Origin: Dysgonomonadaceae bacterium zrk40
Lineage (GTDB): Bacteria > Bacteroidota > Bacteroidia > Bacteroidales > Dysgonomonadaceae
Direction of reading: 5' to 3'
Length of the DNA stretch: 64,000 bases
NCBI GenBank assembly: GCA_016916535.1
Contig: CP070276.1
Coordinates: 1,550,001 to 1,614,000 of the forward strand
Shown here one piece after another: positions 33,843 through 43,194 of this stretch. Below the pieces are notes generated by a model. That model had not been told where the DNA came from, ran no database searches, and saw only the letters and a list, made by a program, of their open reading frames with translations. The stretch's first letter is position 1, and the number at the start of each line of letters is the position of its first letter. The position numbers and the translations under genes are program-made.

Positions 33843-33922
33843 AAACCCCGATTTTTGTTCATATCATCACAATTTGTTGATAAATACAATACCTTTTTTA
33901 TATTTTTGCGTAAACCCCGATT
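33843..33922 (+). repeat. 11-base direct repeat around the regulator promoter
   Basis: AAACCCCGATT occurs at 33843-33853 and again at 33912-33922, three bases before the regulator ATG at 33925. The copies are 69 bases apart. Such a pair could be a binding site for the regulator's own AraC-type domain or may be chance; no other copy was noticed at the kduI promoter. Confidence 0.5.
33901..33908 (+). promoter_or_regulatory. Candidate -7 box of the hybrid sensor gene
   Basis: TATTTTTG matches TAnnTTTG. A TTTG lies at 33873-33876, 24 bases upstream, a little longer than the usual 19-21. The ATG at 33925 is 16 bases after the box, so the mRNA leader would be only about 10 bases. Confidence 0.5.
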
Positions 33923-33924
33923 CG

Positions 33925-36900
33925 ATGATCCATTCATCTCAGATAAAAAGAGTCCTGCTCACCTTCGTCTCTCTGATGCCATTGTTGTTATATAGCAACG
34001 AAGGGATCCGGATTGACCATATTGACAACAAAGATGGATTGTCACACAACACGGTAAGGTATATCATCCAGGATCACCAGGGATTGATTTGGATAGCTTC
34101 CGTGAATGGACTAAACCGATACGATGGTTATAACTTTTCATCATTCTATCCTGAATTTTCCACACTCTCGCTTTCGGAGAACAATATAAGGATGATGTAT
34201 GAAGACCAGCAGGCTTATCTCTGGATACAGACATCCTCCCGGTACTTTAACTGTTACAATCTCAACAACGAGTCATTTGTCGATTACACAGGAGATGGCG
34301 AAGCCCGTCAGTATCGCAACATAAAGGAAGCCTCAAATGGTGATATCTGGCTCTGGGGAACACAACAGGGTCTGTGCCACGTCACTCACCAGGAGACAGG
34401 TCTGTCGGGGAAACTTTATGACAAAAACAATATCGGCACCGATAATATCTCCTTTGTACTGGAAGATTCATCGGGAAATATCTGGGCCGGCACCGACAAA
34501 GGCCTGTTTAGCTTTAACAATGGAATGTTTCATCAGCCTGGTGAGAAAATGAGACGTTATCAGTTTCACAGTGCATTTGAATCAGGTGAAAAGCTCTGTT
34601 TTCTGACAAACAATGCTGAAATTGTGATCTATGATCAGCATAACAGGCATTTTCTTCCGGTGATCAATTATGCTCTCCAATTCCCGGGATTTCAAATCTA
34701 CGAAACAGAATTAGTGGATGATGACCAAATTATCATCACAGGAAACCATTCCATGCTGATCTTTCACATTCCTTCTATGAAGGTTAACAACATCAGCTCT
34801 CTACTCAAGGGTGAAACCATCCGGGAGGGATATATTGTCAGAGACAACAAAGATAAGCCATGGGTCTACAACAAATCGGGTTTTGTATGGCATTACAACG
34901 CAGAGAAAGAAGCATTCAACAAATACCAATTGATTCCCGAACCGGTGCTTTCATTCATTGATCACGAAAGATATTCCATCTTCACCGATTCGAGAGAGAT
35001 TACATGGATTTCTACCTATGGGAACGGATTGTTTGCCATCAAACAAAATGGAGAGATCGATCATTATACCACTTCAAACAGTGATCTCCGCACCAATTAC
35101 CTACTCTATGTGACAGAAGATCATACCGGAAGCATCTGGGTGGGAACAGAAAATGCAGGCATTGCTAAATTCTCTTTCGCAGAACAGGCGAGGACACAAC
35201 TGATACCTCCTTCACTACGTACAGCGACACACGAACAAACAGTCAGAAGTATTTATGAGGACCGCAACGAAAACCTGTGGATGGGCACCAGGAATGGAGA
35301 TATCTGTGTTTATGACAGCAGCGGGCACAGAAAAGACCTGTTTAGTGGCAAGCAAAAGGGAATCTACACCATCCAGGCGGATCGTGAAGGGAACATCTGG
35401 ATGGGCACAAAAGGAGATGGATTAAGAATCTTTCCCGCCGATGACTTGTCGGGCAGGAGCTTTTCCTACCTGCTATCTGAGGAGAGAGATGCAGGTGAGA
35501 ACAGCATCTATTCAATTCTGTGTGACAGCGAGGGACGCATGTGGATCGGCTCCTTTGGCAATGGACTGTTCCTTTGTGAGTGGGAAGACAAAGAGTTGCA
35601 CAGTCTCAGATTCAATCAGATCTCAGAGACACAAAGACAGGTCAGGTCACTCATACAGGACAAGGATGGCTACATCTGGTCGGGAGGTGAAAACGGTGTG
35701 GTCATCTTTCATCCCGACAGCTTGATTCAGGATGGTACCAACTACGAATGGTACTACTTCGACAAGGAGGATCCGGAATCATTGAACAACAATATAGTCA
35801 AAACTGTTTTCGAGGACTACACTGGGCGCATCTGGTTGGGAACAGCGGGTGGAGGCATCAACCTGGCCACAAAGAGTTCTTCTGAGGAAAGATACCGCTT
35901 CACCCACTACACAACGGAGAATGGCTTGACGAACAACATCATACAGGCAATTATAGAAGACCACAACCATAAGCTGTGGATCAGCACCGAAAGCGGACTA
36001 TCCAAATTTGACGTGGGAGAAGGTTTTTTTGAGAACTACAATTTTGTTGACCGTTGGGAAAGCGATTATTTTTCAGAGTCTGTTGCTTTGAAAAGAGCGA
36101 ACGGAAACCTTTTGTTTGGGAGTTACAGTGGTTTATACATCATTGATCCAAACGCTTTTGAGAAACAGTCCAAGCCACTGTCAACCCTATTGACCGACAT
36201 GAGCATCAATGGGGTCAGTGTCTCTCCAAACAGTCAGGATACACCTTTAAGGGAGAGTATTACCCAGACAGGGCAGATCCGTCTCCGGTATAACCAGAAC
36301 TCATTCGCACTTGCATTCTCCTCACTCAACTATCAGGAAATACATTCAAGCAGATATACCTACATCCTGGAGAATTATGACAAGGCGTGGAATCCGATCA
36401 CGCAACACAATGTGGCGACCTATAAGAATGTACCTCCGGGAAAGTACCGTTTCAAGGTGAAAAGTGTCTCCAACATGATGGACAACCCTGAGAGAGTACT
36501 GGAGATTGTCATCAAACCACCATTCTGGCGATCACCAGGGGCTCTGATCCTCTATCTGATAACAGGTTTGTTACTGTTATACGTAACAGTGATCACCCTG
36601 ATGAAGATGAACCGACTGAACAATGAAATCATCGTCGAGAAAAAGATGACTGCTCACCGCCTGCAATTCTTCACCAATATCTCACATGAGTTCAGGACTC
36701 CGCTTACACTTATTCGGGGCAGCATTGAAAGCATCTATGAGCAACAGCTCACACCGGTATTAAAGAAGCAGCTCGACACACTGAATAGAAGCTCTGAAAA
36801 GCTGATGAGGTTGATTGACCAGCTGCTCGCATTCAGAAAACTACAACATGAAGAGCTGGATCTGCGGCTTGAGAAGACTGATATCGTCTCATTTCTGCGA

Positions 36901-38208
36901 GAGATTTATGAGGTCTTTACCGAAACGGCTGAGAGAAAAGAGATCGAATACAGTTTTGAGACAACAGAAGAATCAAAAATGATTGTCACGGACAGAGGAA
37001 AAATGGAGATGATCATCTTCAACCTCTTGTCAAACGCCTTTAAACACACTCCACAAAAAGGAAAGATCAGAATAGAGGTTGCTTTCAACGAACCGGAAAA
37101 GCTCTGTACAGTAACTGTTTCTGACTCCGGTATTGGCATCCCACCCGAAAAACGAGAACTGCTATTTCAGCGGTTCAAACAGATCAGCTATTCCCCTACA
37201 GGGATAGGGATAGGCCTACACCTCTCAGCTGAACTGGCCAGGGTGCTTCATGGCAGAATCGATTACCGAGATTCTAATTGGTCTGGAGCCAGTTTTACAC
37301 TCTCCTTCCCAATGAGAGCAGAACCTTCTGAGATTACTGAAAAAAAATACGATTCAGATGTATCAGTAAACGAACCGGAAACAGAAGCAGTGGGTGGTTT
37401 CATCTCTGCAGAGACAGCATCAGTGATACTAACGCCTGGACATAAACATAAGATCCTGCTGATTGAAGATGATGAGGAGATTAGTGCTTTCCTCAAAGAC
37501 AAACTAAGTAACTATTTCGAGCTATCGTCAGCATCCAACGGGCTGAGTGGTCTGGAAACAGCAATCAAATCACCCCCCGATCTAATCGTTTGTGATGTAA
37601 TGATGCCTGAAATGAATGGTTTTGAGGTGACAAGGAAGATCAAAGAGGATTTTGAAACCAGCCACATTCCCATCATTCTGCTAACCGCATACTCCTCTGC
37701 TGAACATCAACTGGAGGGAATTGACGCCGGAGCGGATGCCTATATCATCAAACCATTCAGCATCCATTACCTGATTACACGCATTCGTAAATTAATTGAA
37801 CAGCGTGAGAAACTGCTATACAAGTTAGCACATGAACCGGGAATGACAAGTGCCATACCATTGCAGACTTCTGAGAAAGACAGGCTTTTTATTGAGAAAA
37901 TCCACCAGGTGATGGCGATTCACCTGAAAGATACTCAGTTTTCAGTCGATGACTTTGCGAAAGAGATGAACATGGGCAGAACCCTCTTTTACAAAAAAAT
38001 TAAGGGAATCACCAATTACTCACCCAACGAATATTTTCGTATCATCCGACTCAAAAAAGCTTCGGAACTAATGAAGAACAATGAGATGAATGTGGCAGAA
38101 ATTGCATACGAGGTTGGATTCAACGATCCCGATTACTTTAGTAAGTCTTTCAAAAAACAGTTTGGCATCACTCCCACACAATTCCGAAGCGGCAACAAAA
38201 ATAATTAA
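33925..38208 (+). CDS. Hybrid two-component sensor/regulator (HTCS) for pectin
   Basis: The 1427-residue protein combines sensor and regulator. After a signal segment come two periplasmic beta-propellers built of Reg_prop repeats (about 25-770, with many LWxGT and IWIGS turns), a Y_Y_Y domain (about 787-852), one membrane span (about 872-893), a HisKA domain with H921 in NISHEFRTPL, an ATPase domain (SDSGIGIPPEKRELLFQRF and GIGIGLHLSAELARVL), a receiver domain with D1224 in CDVMMPEMNGFEV, and an AraC-type DNA-binding domain (about 1327-1420). Such proteins bind an oligosaccharide in the periplasm and switch on the local PUL. I start at ATG 33925 because the TTG at 33874 lies upstream of the -7 box. 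Its place next to susC makes a pectic oligosaccharide the likely ligand. The gene is more AT-rich than the enzyme genes around it. Confidence 0.97.
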   Translation: MIHSSQIKRVLLTFVSLMPLLLYSNEGIRIDHIDNKDGLSHNTVRYIIQDHQGLIWIASVNGLNRYDGYNFSSFYPEFSTLSLSENNIRMMYEDQQAYLWIQTSSRYFNCYNLNNESFVDYTGDGEARQYRNIKEASNGDIWLWGTQQGLCHVTHQETGLSGKLYDKNNIGTDNISFVLEDSSGNIWAGTDKGLFSFNNGMFHQPGEKMRRYQFHSAFESGEKLCFLTNNAEIVIYDQHNRHFLPVINYALQFPGFQIYETELVDDDQIIITGNHSMLIFHIPSMKVNNISSLLKGETIREGYIVRDNKDKPWVYNKSGFVWHYNAEKEAFNKYQLIPEPVLSFIDHERYSIFTDSREITWISTYGNGLFAIKQNGEIDHYTTSNSDLRTNYLLYVTEDHTGSIWVGTENAGIAKFSFAEQARTQLIPPSLRTATHEQTVRSIYEDRNENLWMGTRNGDICVYDSSGHRKDLFSGKQKGIYTIQADREGNIWMGTKGDGLRIFPADDLSGRSFSYLLSEERDAGENSIYSILCDSEGRMWIGSFGNGLFLCEWEDKELHSLRFNQISETQRQVRSLIQDKDGYIWSGGENGVVIFHPDSLIQDGTNYEWYYFDKEDPESLNNNIVKTVFEDYTGRIWLGTAGGGINLATKSSSEERYRFTHYTTENGLTNNIIQAIIEDHNHKLWISTESGLSKFDVGEGFFENYNFVDRWESDYFSESVALKRANGNLLFGSYSGLYIIDPNAFEKQSKPLSTLLTDMSINGVSVSPNSQDTPLRESITQTGQIRLRYNQNSFALAFSSLNYQEIHSSRYTYILENYDKAWNPITQHNVATYKNVPPGKYRFKVKSVSNMMDNPERVLEIVIKPPFWRSPGALILYLITGLLLLYVTVITLMKMNRLNNEIIVEKKMTAHRLQFFTNISHEFRTPLTLIRGSIESIYEQQLTPVLKKQLDTLNRSSEKLMRLIDQLLAFRKLQHEELDLRLEKTDIVSFLREIYEVFTETAERKEIEYSFETTEESKMIVTDRGKMEMIIFNLLSNAFKHTPQKGKIRIEVAFNEPEKLCTVTVSDSGIGIPPEKRELLFQRFKQISYSPTGIGIGLHLSAELARVLHGRIDYRDSNWSGASFTLSFPMRAEPSEITEKKYDSDVSVNEPETEAVGGFISAETASVILTPGHKHKILLIEDDEEISAFLKDKLSNYFELSSASNGLSGLETAIKSPPDLIVCDVMMPEMNGFEVTRKIKEDFETSHIPIILLTAYSSAEHQLEGIDAGADAYIIKPFSIHYLITRIRKLIEQREKLLYKLAHEPGMTSAIPLQTSEKDRLFIEKIHQVMAIHLKDTQFSVDDFAKEMNMGRTLFYKKIKGITNYSPNEYFRIIRLKKASELMKNNEMNVAEIAYEVGFNDPDYFSKSFKKQFGITPTQFRSGNKNN

Positions 38209-38384
38209 ACAAATATTGATGATTTATCTTATAACGATTGTGATCGGTGATATTGATGTAGGCTGTAGCAATACTTTTATGTGGCAGAATGCTGATAAGA
38301 AGCACCATTGCATCAAAATGTCATCATATAGCCGATAGGATAATAATTCGTGTAGCAGATACCTCGCAAAACAATTAGAAATGT

Positions 38385-38415
38385 TTTGAAGTCGCAAAAT
38401 AAAATAGTAAATTTG
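38385..38415 (+). promoter_or_regulatory. Predicted promoter of the kdu operon
   Basis: TTTG (38385-38388), a spacer of exactly 19 bases and TAAATTTG (38408-38415) match the Bacteroidota consensus. The kduI ATG at 38462 lies 46 bases after the box. The operon therefore seems able to fire apart from the regulator gene that ends 176 bases upstream of the promoter. Confidence 0.78.
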
Positions 38416-38461
38416 CCCTGCTACGTTTTTTAGACAAAATAATCATCAAACATTAAAATAT

Positions 38462-39304
38462 ATGAAAACAAATTATGAATTGCGCTACGCTGCCCATCCG
38501 GAGGATGCGAAATCTTACGACACGCAGCGGCTGCGCCGTGACTTTCTGATTGGGAAGCTTTTTGCTGCCGATGAGGTGAACATGGTATACTCCATGTACG
38601 ACCGCATGATTGTGGGTGGTGCCATGCCTGTGGGTGAATCATTGCACCTGGAGGCTATCGACCCGCTCAAACAACCCAGTTTCCTTTGCCGACGCGAGCT
38701 GGGGATTTTCAACGTTGGCGGAAAAGGAAAGGTGAAAGTAGGTGAAACGGTTTTCACTCTCGACTACAAAGAGGCACTCTACATCGGCTCCGGTGAACGG
38801 GAGGTATACTTCGAAAGCGATGATGCTTCAAAGCCGGCCAAATTCTACTTTAACTCCACCAATGCACATAAGAATTATCCAGACAAGAAAATTACCAAGG
38901 CCGACGCCGTAGTAGCGGAGATGGGCTCACTGGAGGGATCCAACCACCGCAACATCAACAAGATGATTGTGAACCAGGTGTTGCCCACCTGCCAGCTGCA
39001 AATGGGAATGACCGAACTGGCGACCGGCAGTGTCTGGAACACTATGCCGGCACATGTTCACTCCCGCAGGATGGAGGCATACTTCTATTTCGAGGTTCCT
39101 GAGGATCAGGCTGTCTGCCACTTCATGGGTGAAGCCGAAGAGACCCGTCACATCTGGATGAAGGGCGATCAGGCTGTGCTCTCCCCTGAATGGTCAATTC
39201 ACGCCGGCGCCGCTACCTGTAACTACACTTTTATCTGGGGTATGGGTGGCGAAAACCTGGACTATGGCGATCAGGATTTTTACAAGATTACAGACTTAAA
39301 ATAA
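38462..39304 (+). CDS. kduI: 5-keto-4-deoxyuronate isomerase
   Basis: KduI turns 5-keto-4-deoxyuronate, which forms from the unsaturated uronic acid released by GH105, into 3-deoxy-glycero-2,5-hexodiulosonate in the cytoplasm. The 280-residue length is that of the family. Visible blocks are RYAAHPEDAKSYDTQRLRRDFL, the metal-site segment PAHVHSRRMEAYFYFEVPE (two His and a Glu) and the C-terminal SPEWSIHAGAATCNYTFIWGM (third His). No signal peptide is present. The gene opens the six-gene plus-strand operon behind a clear promoter and is followed after 9 bases by kduD. Assignment is firm. Confidence 0.97.
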   Translation: MKTNYELRYAAHPEDAKSYDTQRLRRDFLIGKLFAADEVNMVYSMYDRMIVGGAMPVGESLHLEAIDPLKQPSFLCRRELGIFNVGGKGKVKVGETVFTLDYKEALYIGSGEREVYFESDDASKPAKFYFNSTNAHKNYPDKKITKADAVVAEMGSLEGSNHRNINKMIVNQVLPTCQLQMGMTELATGSVWNTMPAHVHSRRMEAYFYFEVPEDQAVCHFMGEAEETRHIWMKGDQAVLSPEWSIHAGAATCNYTFIWGMGGENLDYGDQDFYKITDLK

Positions 39305-39313
39305 CAACGAACA

Positions 39314-40105
39314 ATGGTTAATTTTTCATTGGAAGGTAAGGTTGCTCTGGTCACCGGAGCATCATACGGAATAGGGTTTGCCATGGCCACAGCTCTGGCG
39401 GAGGCAGGAGCCACCATCGTATTCAACGACATCAAACAGGAACTGGTGGACAAAGGTATTGCCAACTATCAGGAAAAAGGCATCAAAGCACACGGTTACG
39501 TCTGTGACGTGACGAACGAAGATCAGGTAAACGATTTCGTGGCACGGGTTACCAAAGAGGTAGGGGTGATTGACATCCTGGTAAACAACGCCGGCATCAT
39601 CAAGCGAATCCCGATGCATGAGATGAGTGCAGCCGAGTTCCGTCAGGTGATCGACATCGACCTGAATGGTCCCTTCATCGTTTCCAAGGCGGTGATTCCT
39701 CATATGATCAAGAAAGGTCACGGTAAGATCATCAACATTTGCTCCATGATGAGTGAACTGGGTCGCGAGACCGTATCGGCCTATGCCGCAGCCAAGGGTG
39801 GCCTGAAGATGCTCACCAAGAACATTTGCTCCGAATATGGTGAACACAACATCCAGTGCAACGGCATCGGACCCGGATACATCGCCACCCCCCAGACCGC
39901 ACCCCTCCGGGAGAAACAGGCCGACGGCACACCCCATCCCTTCGACTCGTTCATCATTGCCAAAACTCCGGCTACACGATGGGGTACACCTGAAGACTTG
40001 ATGGGACCGGCTGTTTTCCTTGCATCCGACGCATCGAACTTTGTGAATGGTCATATACTATACGTGGATGGAGGCATCCTAGCCTACATCGGAAAGCAAC
40101 CCTAA
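39314..40105 (+). CDS. kduD: 2-dehydro-3-deoxy-D-gluconate 5-dehydrogenase (SDR)
   Basis: The 263-residue short-chain dehydrogenase should reduce the KduI product to 2-keto-3-deoxygluconate (KDG) with NAD(P)H. The cofactor motif is TGASYGIG (about 15-22), followed by CDVTNEDQV, NNAGI and the catalytic set Ser (ICSM) with YAAAKGG; the C-terminal FVNGHILYVDGG is usual for the family. By sequence alone gluconate 5-dehydrogenase is a near relative and common annotation; the position 9 bases after kduI supports KduD. No signal peptide. A perfect hairpin follows in the 61-base gap before the DUF4861 gene. Confidence 0.93.
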   Translation: MVNFSLEGKVALVTGASYGIGFAMATALAEAGATIVFNDIKQELVDKGIANYQEKGIKAHGYVCDVTNEDQVNDFVARVTKEVGVIDILVNNAGIIKRIPMHEMSAAEFRQVIDIDLNGPFIVSKAVIPHMIKKGHGKIINICSMMSELGRETVSAYAAAKGGLKMLTKNICSEYGEHNIQCNGIGPGYIATPQTAPLREKQADGTPHPFDSFIIAKTPATRWGTPEDLMGPAVFLASDASNFVNGHILYVDGGILAYIGKQP

Positions 40106-40121
40106 CCAAACAAGTCCCAAT

Positions 40122-40147
40122 CCCAACCTCCACACAAGGAGGTTGGG
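40122..40147 (+). promoter_or_regulatory. Intercistronic 10-bp hairpin after kduD
   Basis: CCCAACCTCC (40122-40131) pairs perfectly with GGAGGTTGGG (40138-40147) around a 6-base loop. It is GC-rich, sits 17 bases after the kduD stop and has no T-run after it. It may protect the kduI-kduD message or lower read-through into the DUF4861-kdgK-eda-transporter part. Confidence 0.65.
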
Positions 40148-40166
40148 CTAACTTCAACCAGTTGCA

Positions 40167-41303
40167 ATGAATAATAGATTTCTTGGATTGTTGATGCTGG
40201 CCATCCTCATCGGAGGCTGCACCACACAGAAAAGTGAAGTGACGCTGAGAGTACAAAACAGCGGTACCGGCGACAGAGAGAACCAGATGGTGGAAATATC
40301 ATGGGGGGACCTTAAGAAAAAGCTTGGCACTGTGGCGGAAAAAAGCCTTATCCTGGTAGATGATGAGGGGAAACAACACCCCTGGCAGATCGTAACCAAC
40401 GATACAGACAGCAAATCGATCATTTTCCCGGTGACACTCAAAGCAGGTGGAACACAAACATTCCGTATCACCGAGGGTGAGCCTAATTCTTTCGAGCCTC
40501 TTGTTTACGGACGACTGGTTCCGGAACGGAAGGATGACTTCACCTGGGAGAACAACCGCACCGCCTTCCGGGTCTACGGCCCCGCACTGAAGGCCACGGG
40601 AGAGATCAGCAACGGAATGGACTTTTGGGCGAAGCGTACTGAATCACTAATCATTGACAAATGGTATCGCGACGACCTAGCAGGTGTAGCATCCTATCAT
40701 GAGGACCACGGTGAAGGACTCGATTTTTACAAGGTGGGCAGGACGCTAGGCTTGGGAATGACAGCCCCAATCCACAGCGACACCCTCTGCCTGGGCGACA
40801 ACTTCGTCACCGCCGAGATCATCAACAACGGACCACTGCGACTCACCTTTCGCCTGACTTATGAACCTTATGCCGTTGATGAAAAAATGGTGACGGAAAC
40901 ACGTATCATTTCACTCGATGCCTACAGCCTCTTCAACAAGGTGACCCATATCTTTGAAACTGATCTGGAGAGCTTGAACGTGGCTACCGGCATCGTGACC
41001 GATGAGAGCGTGGTGCCTGTCACATTCGGCGACTCCGGTGGCATCATTGCCTATGAAACACCCGGCAACGAAGCAAACGGCACGATTTATACCGCGGTTA
41101 TCCAGCCGGCTGGTTATGAATCTGTTCAACTGTTCGACGGTCACTATGCCGGACTGAACAGCATCACACCAGGTTCATCCTACACCTCCTACGTGGGTGG
41201 CGGATGGAGCAAGGCCGGCTTTGACAATTTCGCCCAATGGGTCTCCTTCCTTAAAACTGAGAAAGCACAAATAGATCAACCCTTAACCATAGAGATTCAA
41301 TAA
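40167..41303 (+). CDS. DUF4861 lipoprotein
   Basis: The 378-residue product has a lipoprotein signal (MLAILIGGCTTQ, Cys near 18) and matches the DUF4861 family as I recognise it, with VQNSGTGDRENQMVEISW near 28, TWENNRTAFRVYGPALKATGE near 129, GMDFWAKRT, IIDKWYRDD, YHEDHGEGLDFYKVG and a C-terminal YTSYVGGGWSKAGF. Its function is not known; the fold looks like a beta-rich carbohydrate-binding or carbohydrate-modifying domain. It is the only clearly exported protein among cytoplasmic enzymes of this operon, which suggests a step on the periplasmic side before uptake by the MFS carrier, such as acting on the unsaturated or keto uronate. That is inference. kdgK begins 1 base after its stop, so it is firmly in the operon. 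Confidence 0.85.
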   Translation: MNNRFLGLLMLAILIGGCTTQKSEVTLRVQNSGTGDRENQMVEISWGDLKKKLGTVAEKSLILVDDEGKQHPWQIVTNDTDSKSIIFPVTLKAGGTQTFRITEGEPNSFEPLVYGRLVPERKDDFTWENNRTAFRVYGPALKATGEISNGMDFWAKRTESLIIDKWYRDDLAGVASYHEDHGEGLDFYKVGRTLGLGMTAPIHSDTLCLGDNFVTAEIINNGPLRLTFRLTYEPYAVDEKMVTETRIISLDAYSLFNKVTHIFETDLESLNVATGIVTDESVVPVTFGDSGGIIAYETPGNEANGTIYTAVIQPAGYESVQLFDGHYAGLNSITPGSSYTSYVGGGWSKAGFDNFAQWVSFLKTEKAQIDQPLTIEIQ

Positions 41304-41304
41304 G

Positions 41305-42342
41305 ATGCAAAAAGTAGTTACTTTTGGCGAGATCATGCTGCGTCTTGCCACACCTGGATACCAGCGTTTTATCCAATCGAATAGCCTGGGAGCCACCTTT
41401 GGCGGCGGTGAGGCCAATGTGGCCGTTTCACTGGCCAACTACGGCATTCCAGTGGAGTTCGTAACCCGACTTCCACAAAACGACATCGCCGACTGGTGCA
41501 TCTCCGACCTGAGAAAGTACAACGTCGGCACAAATGAGATTCTCAGAGGTGGCGAACGGATAGGCATCTACTTCCTCGAGACGGGTGCGGTGGCACGACC
41601 CTCAAAGGTGGTCTACGACAGGGCTCACTCCTCCATCGCATCGGTGGAAAAAGGGATGTTCAACTGGCGGGAGATCCTCAAAAATGCCACTTGGTTCCAC
41701 TGGACCGGCATCACACCAGCCTTGTCACAAGGTGCGGCCGACGCATGTCTGGAGGCTATCCAGACAGCCAATGAGATGGGTGTCACCGTCTCGTGCGACC
41801 TTAACTACCGGAAGAACCTCTGGAAGTACGGAAAGAAGGCATCCGAGATTATGCCGGCACTGGTGGAGGGATGTGATGTAATTCTAGGCAACGAGGAGGA
41901 TGCAGAGAAGGTGTTCGGCATCAAACCGGAAGGGTTCGAGGTGGAACATACCGGTGGGGAGGTCGATGCCGCCGAGTTTGAATCGGTATGCACACAACTG
42001 ATGCAACGATTTCCCCGTGCAAAGAAAGTGATCATCACCCTGCGCGGCTCCATCAACGCCAACCACAACACCTGGGGTGGCTGCCTATACTCTGACAAGC
42101 TTTACCACTCGCGCCGCTACGACATCACACACATCGTGGACCGTGTAGGTGGGGGCGATTCCTTCATGGGCGGTCTGATTTACGGGTTGCTCACCTACAA
42201 GGATGATGACCAGCAAGCACTCGACTTCGCCGTGGCAGCCTCCTGTCTGAAACATACCGTTTACGGCGACTTCAACCTGGTCACCGCTCCCGAGGTAGAG
42301 ACGCTGATGAAGGGCGACGGATCCGGCCGGGTAGTCAGATGA
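41305..42342 (+). CDS. kdgK: 2-keto-3-deoxygluconate kinase (PfkB family)
   Basis: KdgK phosphorylates KDG to KDPG with ATP in the cytoplasm. The 345-residue protein has the PfkB N-terminal block GATFGGGEANVAVSLANYG (about 29-47) and the C-terminal signature RVGGGDSFMGGLIYGLL with the catalytic Asp. LNYRKNLW and GNEEDAEKVFG are typical of sugar-acid kinases of this family. It starts 1 base after the DUF4861 stop. The next gene, eda, uses its product. Other PfkB sugar kinases look alike, but the pathway setting makes KdgK the best call. Confidence 0.93.
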   Translation: MQKVVTFGEIMLRLATPGYQRFIQSNSLGATFGGGEANVAVSLANYGIPVEFVTRLPQNDIADWCISDLRKYNVGTNEILRGGERIGIYFLETGAVARPSKVVYDRAHSSIASVEKGMFNWREILKNATWFHWTGITPALSQGAADACLEAIQTANEMGVTVSCDLNYRKNLWKYGKKASEIMPALVEGCDVILGNEEDAEKVFGIKPEGFEVEHTGGEVDAAEFESVCTQLMQRFPRAKKVIITLRGSINANHNTWGGCLYSDKLYHSRRYDITHIVDRVGGGDSFMGGLIYGLLTYKDDDQQALDFAVAASCLKHTVYGDFNLVTAPEVETLMKGDGSGRVVR

Positions 42343-42494
42343 TTTGTGTGAAGTTCATGGTGCATCTTTACAGTTCGGGGATTATGGTTTTAAAACTATA
42401 CCTGATACCTGAGAACCAAATAATAAACACAAAAAGCTGATTGATTATAAACCAAAAGCTGAAGGCTGAACGCCGACCGCTGAATGCAAAAATT
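42343..42494 (+). other. 152-base gap between kdgK and eda
   Basis: This is the widest gap inside the kdu operon. It holds an AT-rich half and a run of GCTGA/CTGAA-like words (about 42457-42486). I see no clear promoter match, strong hairpin or small gene. A frame runs into eda from 42441, but its first residues are not family-like. Confidence 0.5.
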
Positions 42495-43163
42495 ATGTCC
42501 AAATTTTCAAGACTCAAAGTATATCAGACAATCGAGGAGACTGGTATCGTCCCCGTCTTCTACCATCCCGATACAGAGGTTGCCAAGAAAGTGTTAAAAG
42601 CCTGCTATGAAGGCGGTATCCGCGCTTTCGAGTTCACTAACCGAGGCGACTTCGCCCATGAGGTGTTCACCGAACTGGTTAAGTGGGCCGAAAAGGAGTG
42701 TCCGGAGATGATTCTCGGTATCGGCTCCATCGTGGATGCCCCTACTGCGTCACTTTACATTCAGCTGGGTGCCAACTTTGTGGTGGGACCGCTGCTCAAC
42801 CCCGATATCTTCAAGGTATGCAACCGCCGTCAGATCGCCTACTCGCCCGGTTGTGCCACCACCAGTGAGATAGGCCTGGCACAGGAGCTGGGAGCCGAGA
42901 TCGTGAAAGTGTTCCCCGGTGGAAACGTGGGGGGTCCCTCTTTCGTGAAGAACATCAAGGGACCAATGCCTTGGACCAAGATTATGGTCACCGGAGGTGT
43001 AGAACCCACCGAGGAGAACCTCTCCGCCTGGTTCAAGGCGGGCGTCACTGCCGTGGGAATGGGTTCCAACCTCTTCCCCAAAGAGGTCATCAAAGCAGGC
43101 GAATGGGAAAAAATATCAGAGCTGTGCCGTGAGGGGCTGGCCATCATCCGGAACAACAGATAA
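42495..43163 (+). CDS. eda: KDPG aldolase (2-dehydro-3-deoxy-phosphogluconate aldolase)
   Basis: The 222-residue enzyme splits KDPG to pyruvate and glyceraldehyde 3-phosphate, the last pathway step. Blocks seen are the start of the barrel with [11 protein letters not shown], the Glu in AFEFTNRGD, the strand [24 protein letters not shown] and the Schiff-base Lys in EIVKVFPGG, followed by MVTGGVEP for phosphate binding. The length fits the family. ATG 42495 is chosen over an upstream in-frame ATG at 42441 because residues before it are charged, unconserved and lie in a repeat-like stretch. The transporter gene follows after 31 bases. Confidence 0.95.
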   Translation: MSKFSRLKVYQTIEETGIVPVFYHPDTEVAKKVLKACYEGGIRAFEFTNRGDFAHEVFTELVKWAEKECPEMILGIGSIVDAPTASLYIQLGANFVVGPLLNPDIFKVCNRRQIAYSPGCATTSEIGLAQELGAEIVKVFPGGNVGGPSFVKNIKGPMPWTKIMVTGGVEPTEENLSAWFKAGVTAVGMGSNLFPKEVIKAGEWEKISELCREGLAIIRNNR

Positions 43164-43194
43164 TCATTCATTCATTTAATATCAGAAAACAATC

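Larger units (their letters stand above)
33610..33924. other. Divergent control region between susC and the hybrid sensor
   Basis: The 315 bases carry the start regions of the SusC-led operon (left) and of the regulator (right). They hold a predicted -7 box for each direction, an inverted repeat TCCTGTC/GACAGGA (33717-33723 and 33748-33754) around the leftward box, and an 11-base direct repeat AAACCCCGATT (33843-33853 and 33912-33922) around the rightward promoter. No gene is seen here. Confidence 0.6.

Noticed and set aside
33874-33924. TTG start giving the hybrid sensor 17 extra residues
   Set aside because: The TTG is part of the putative -33 element and lies upstream of the -7 box, so it could not be on the mRNA; ATG 33925 leads straight into the membrane signal.
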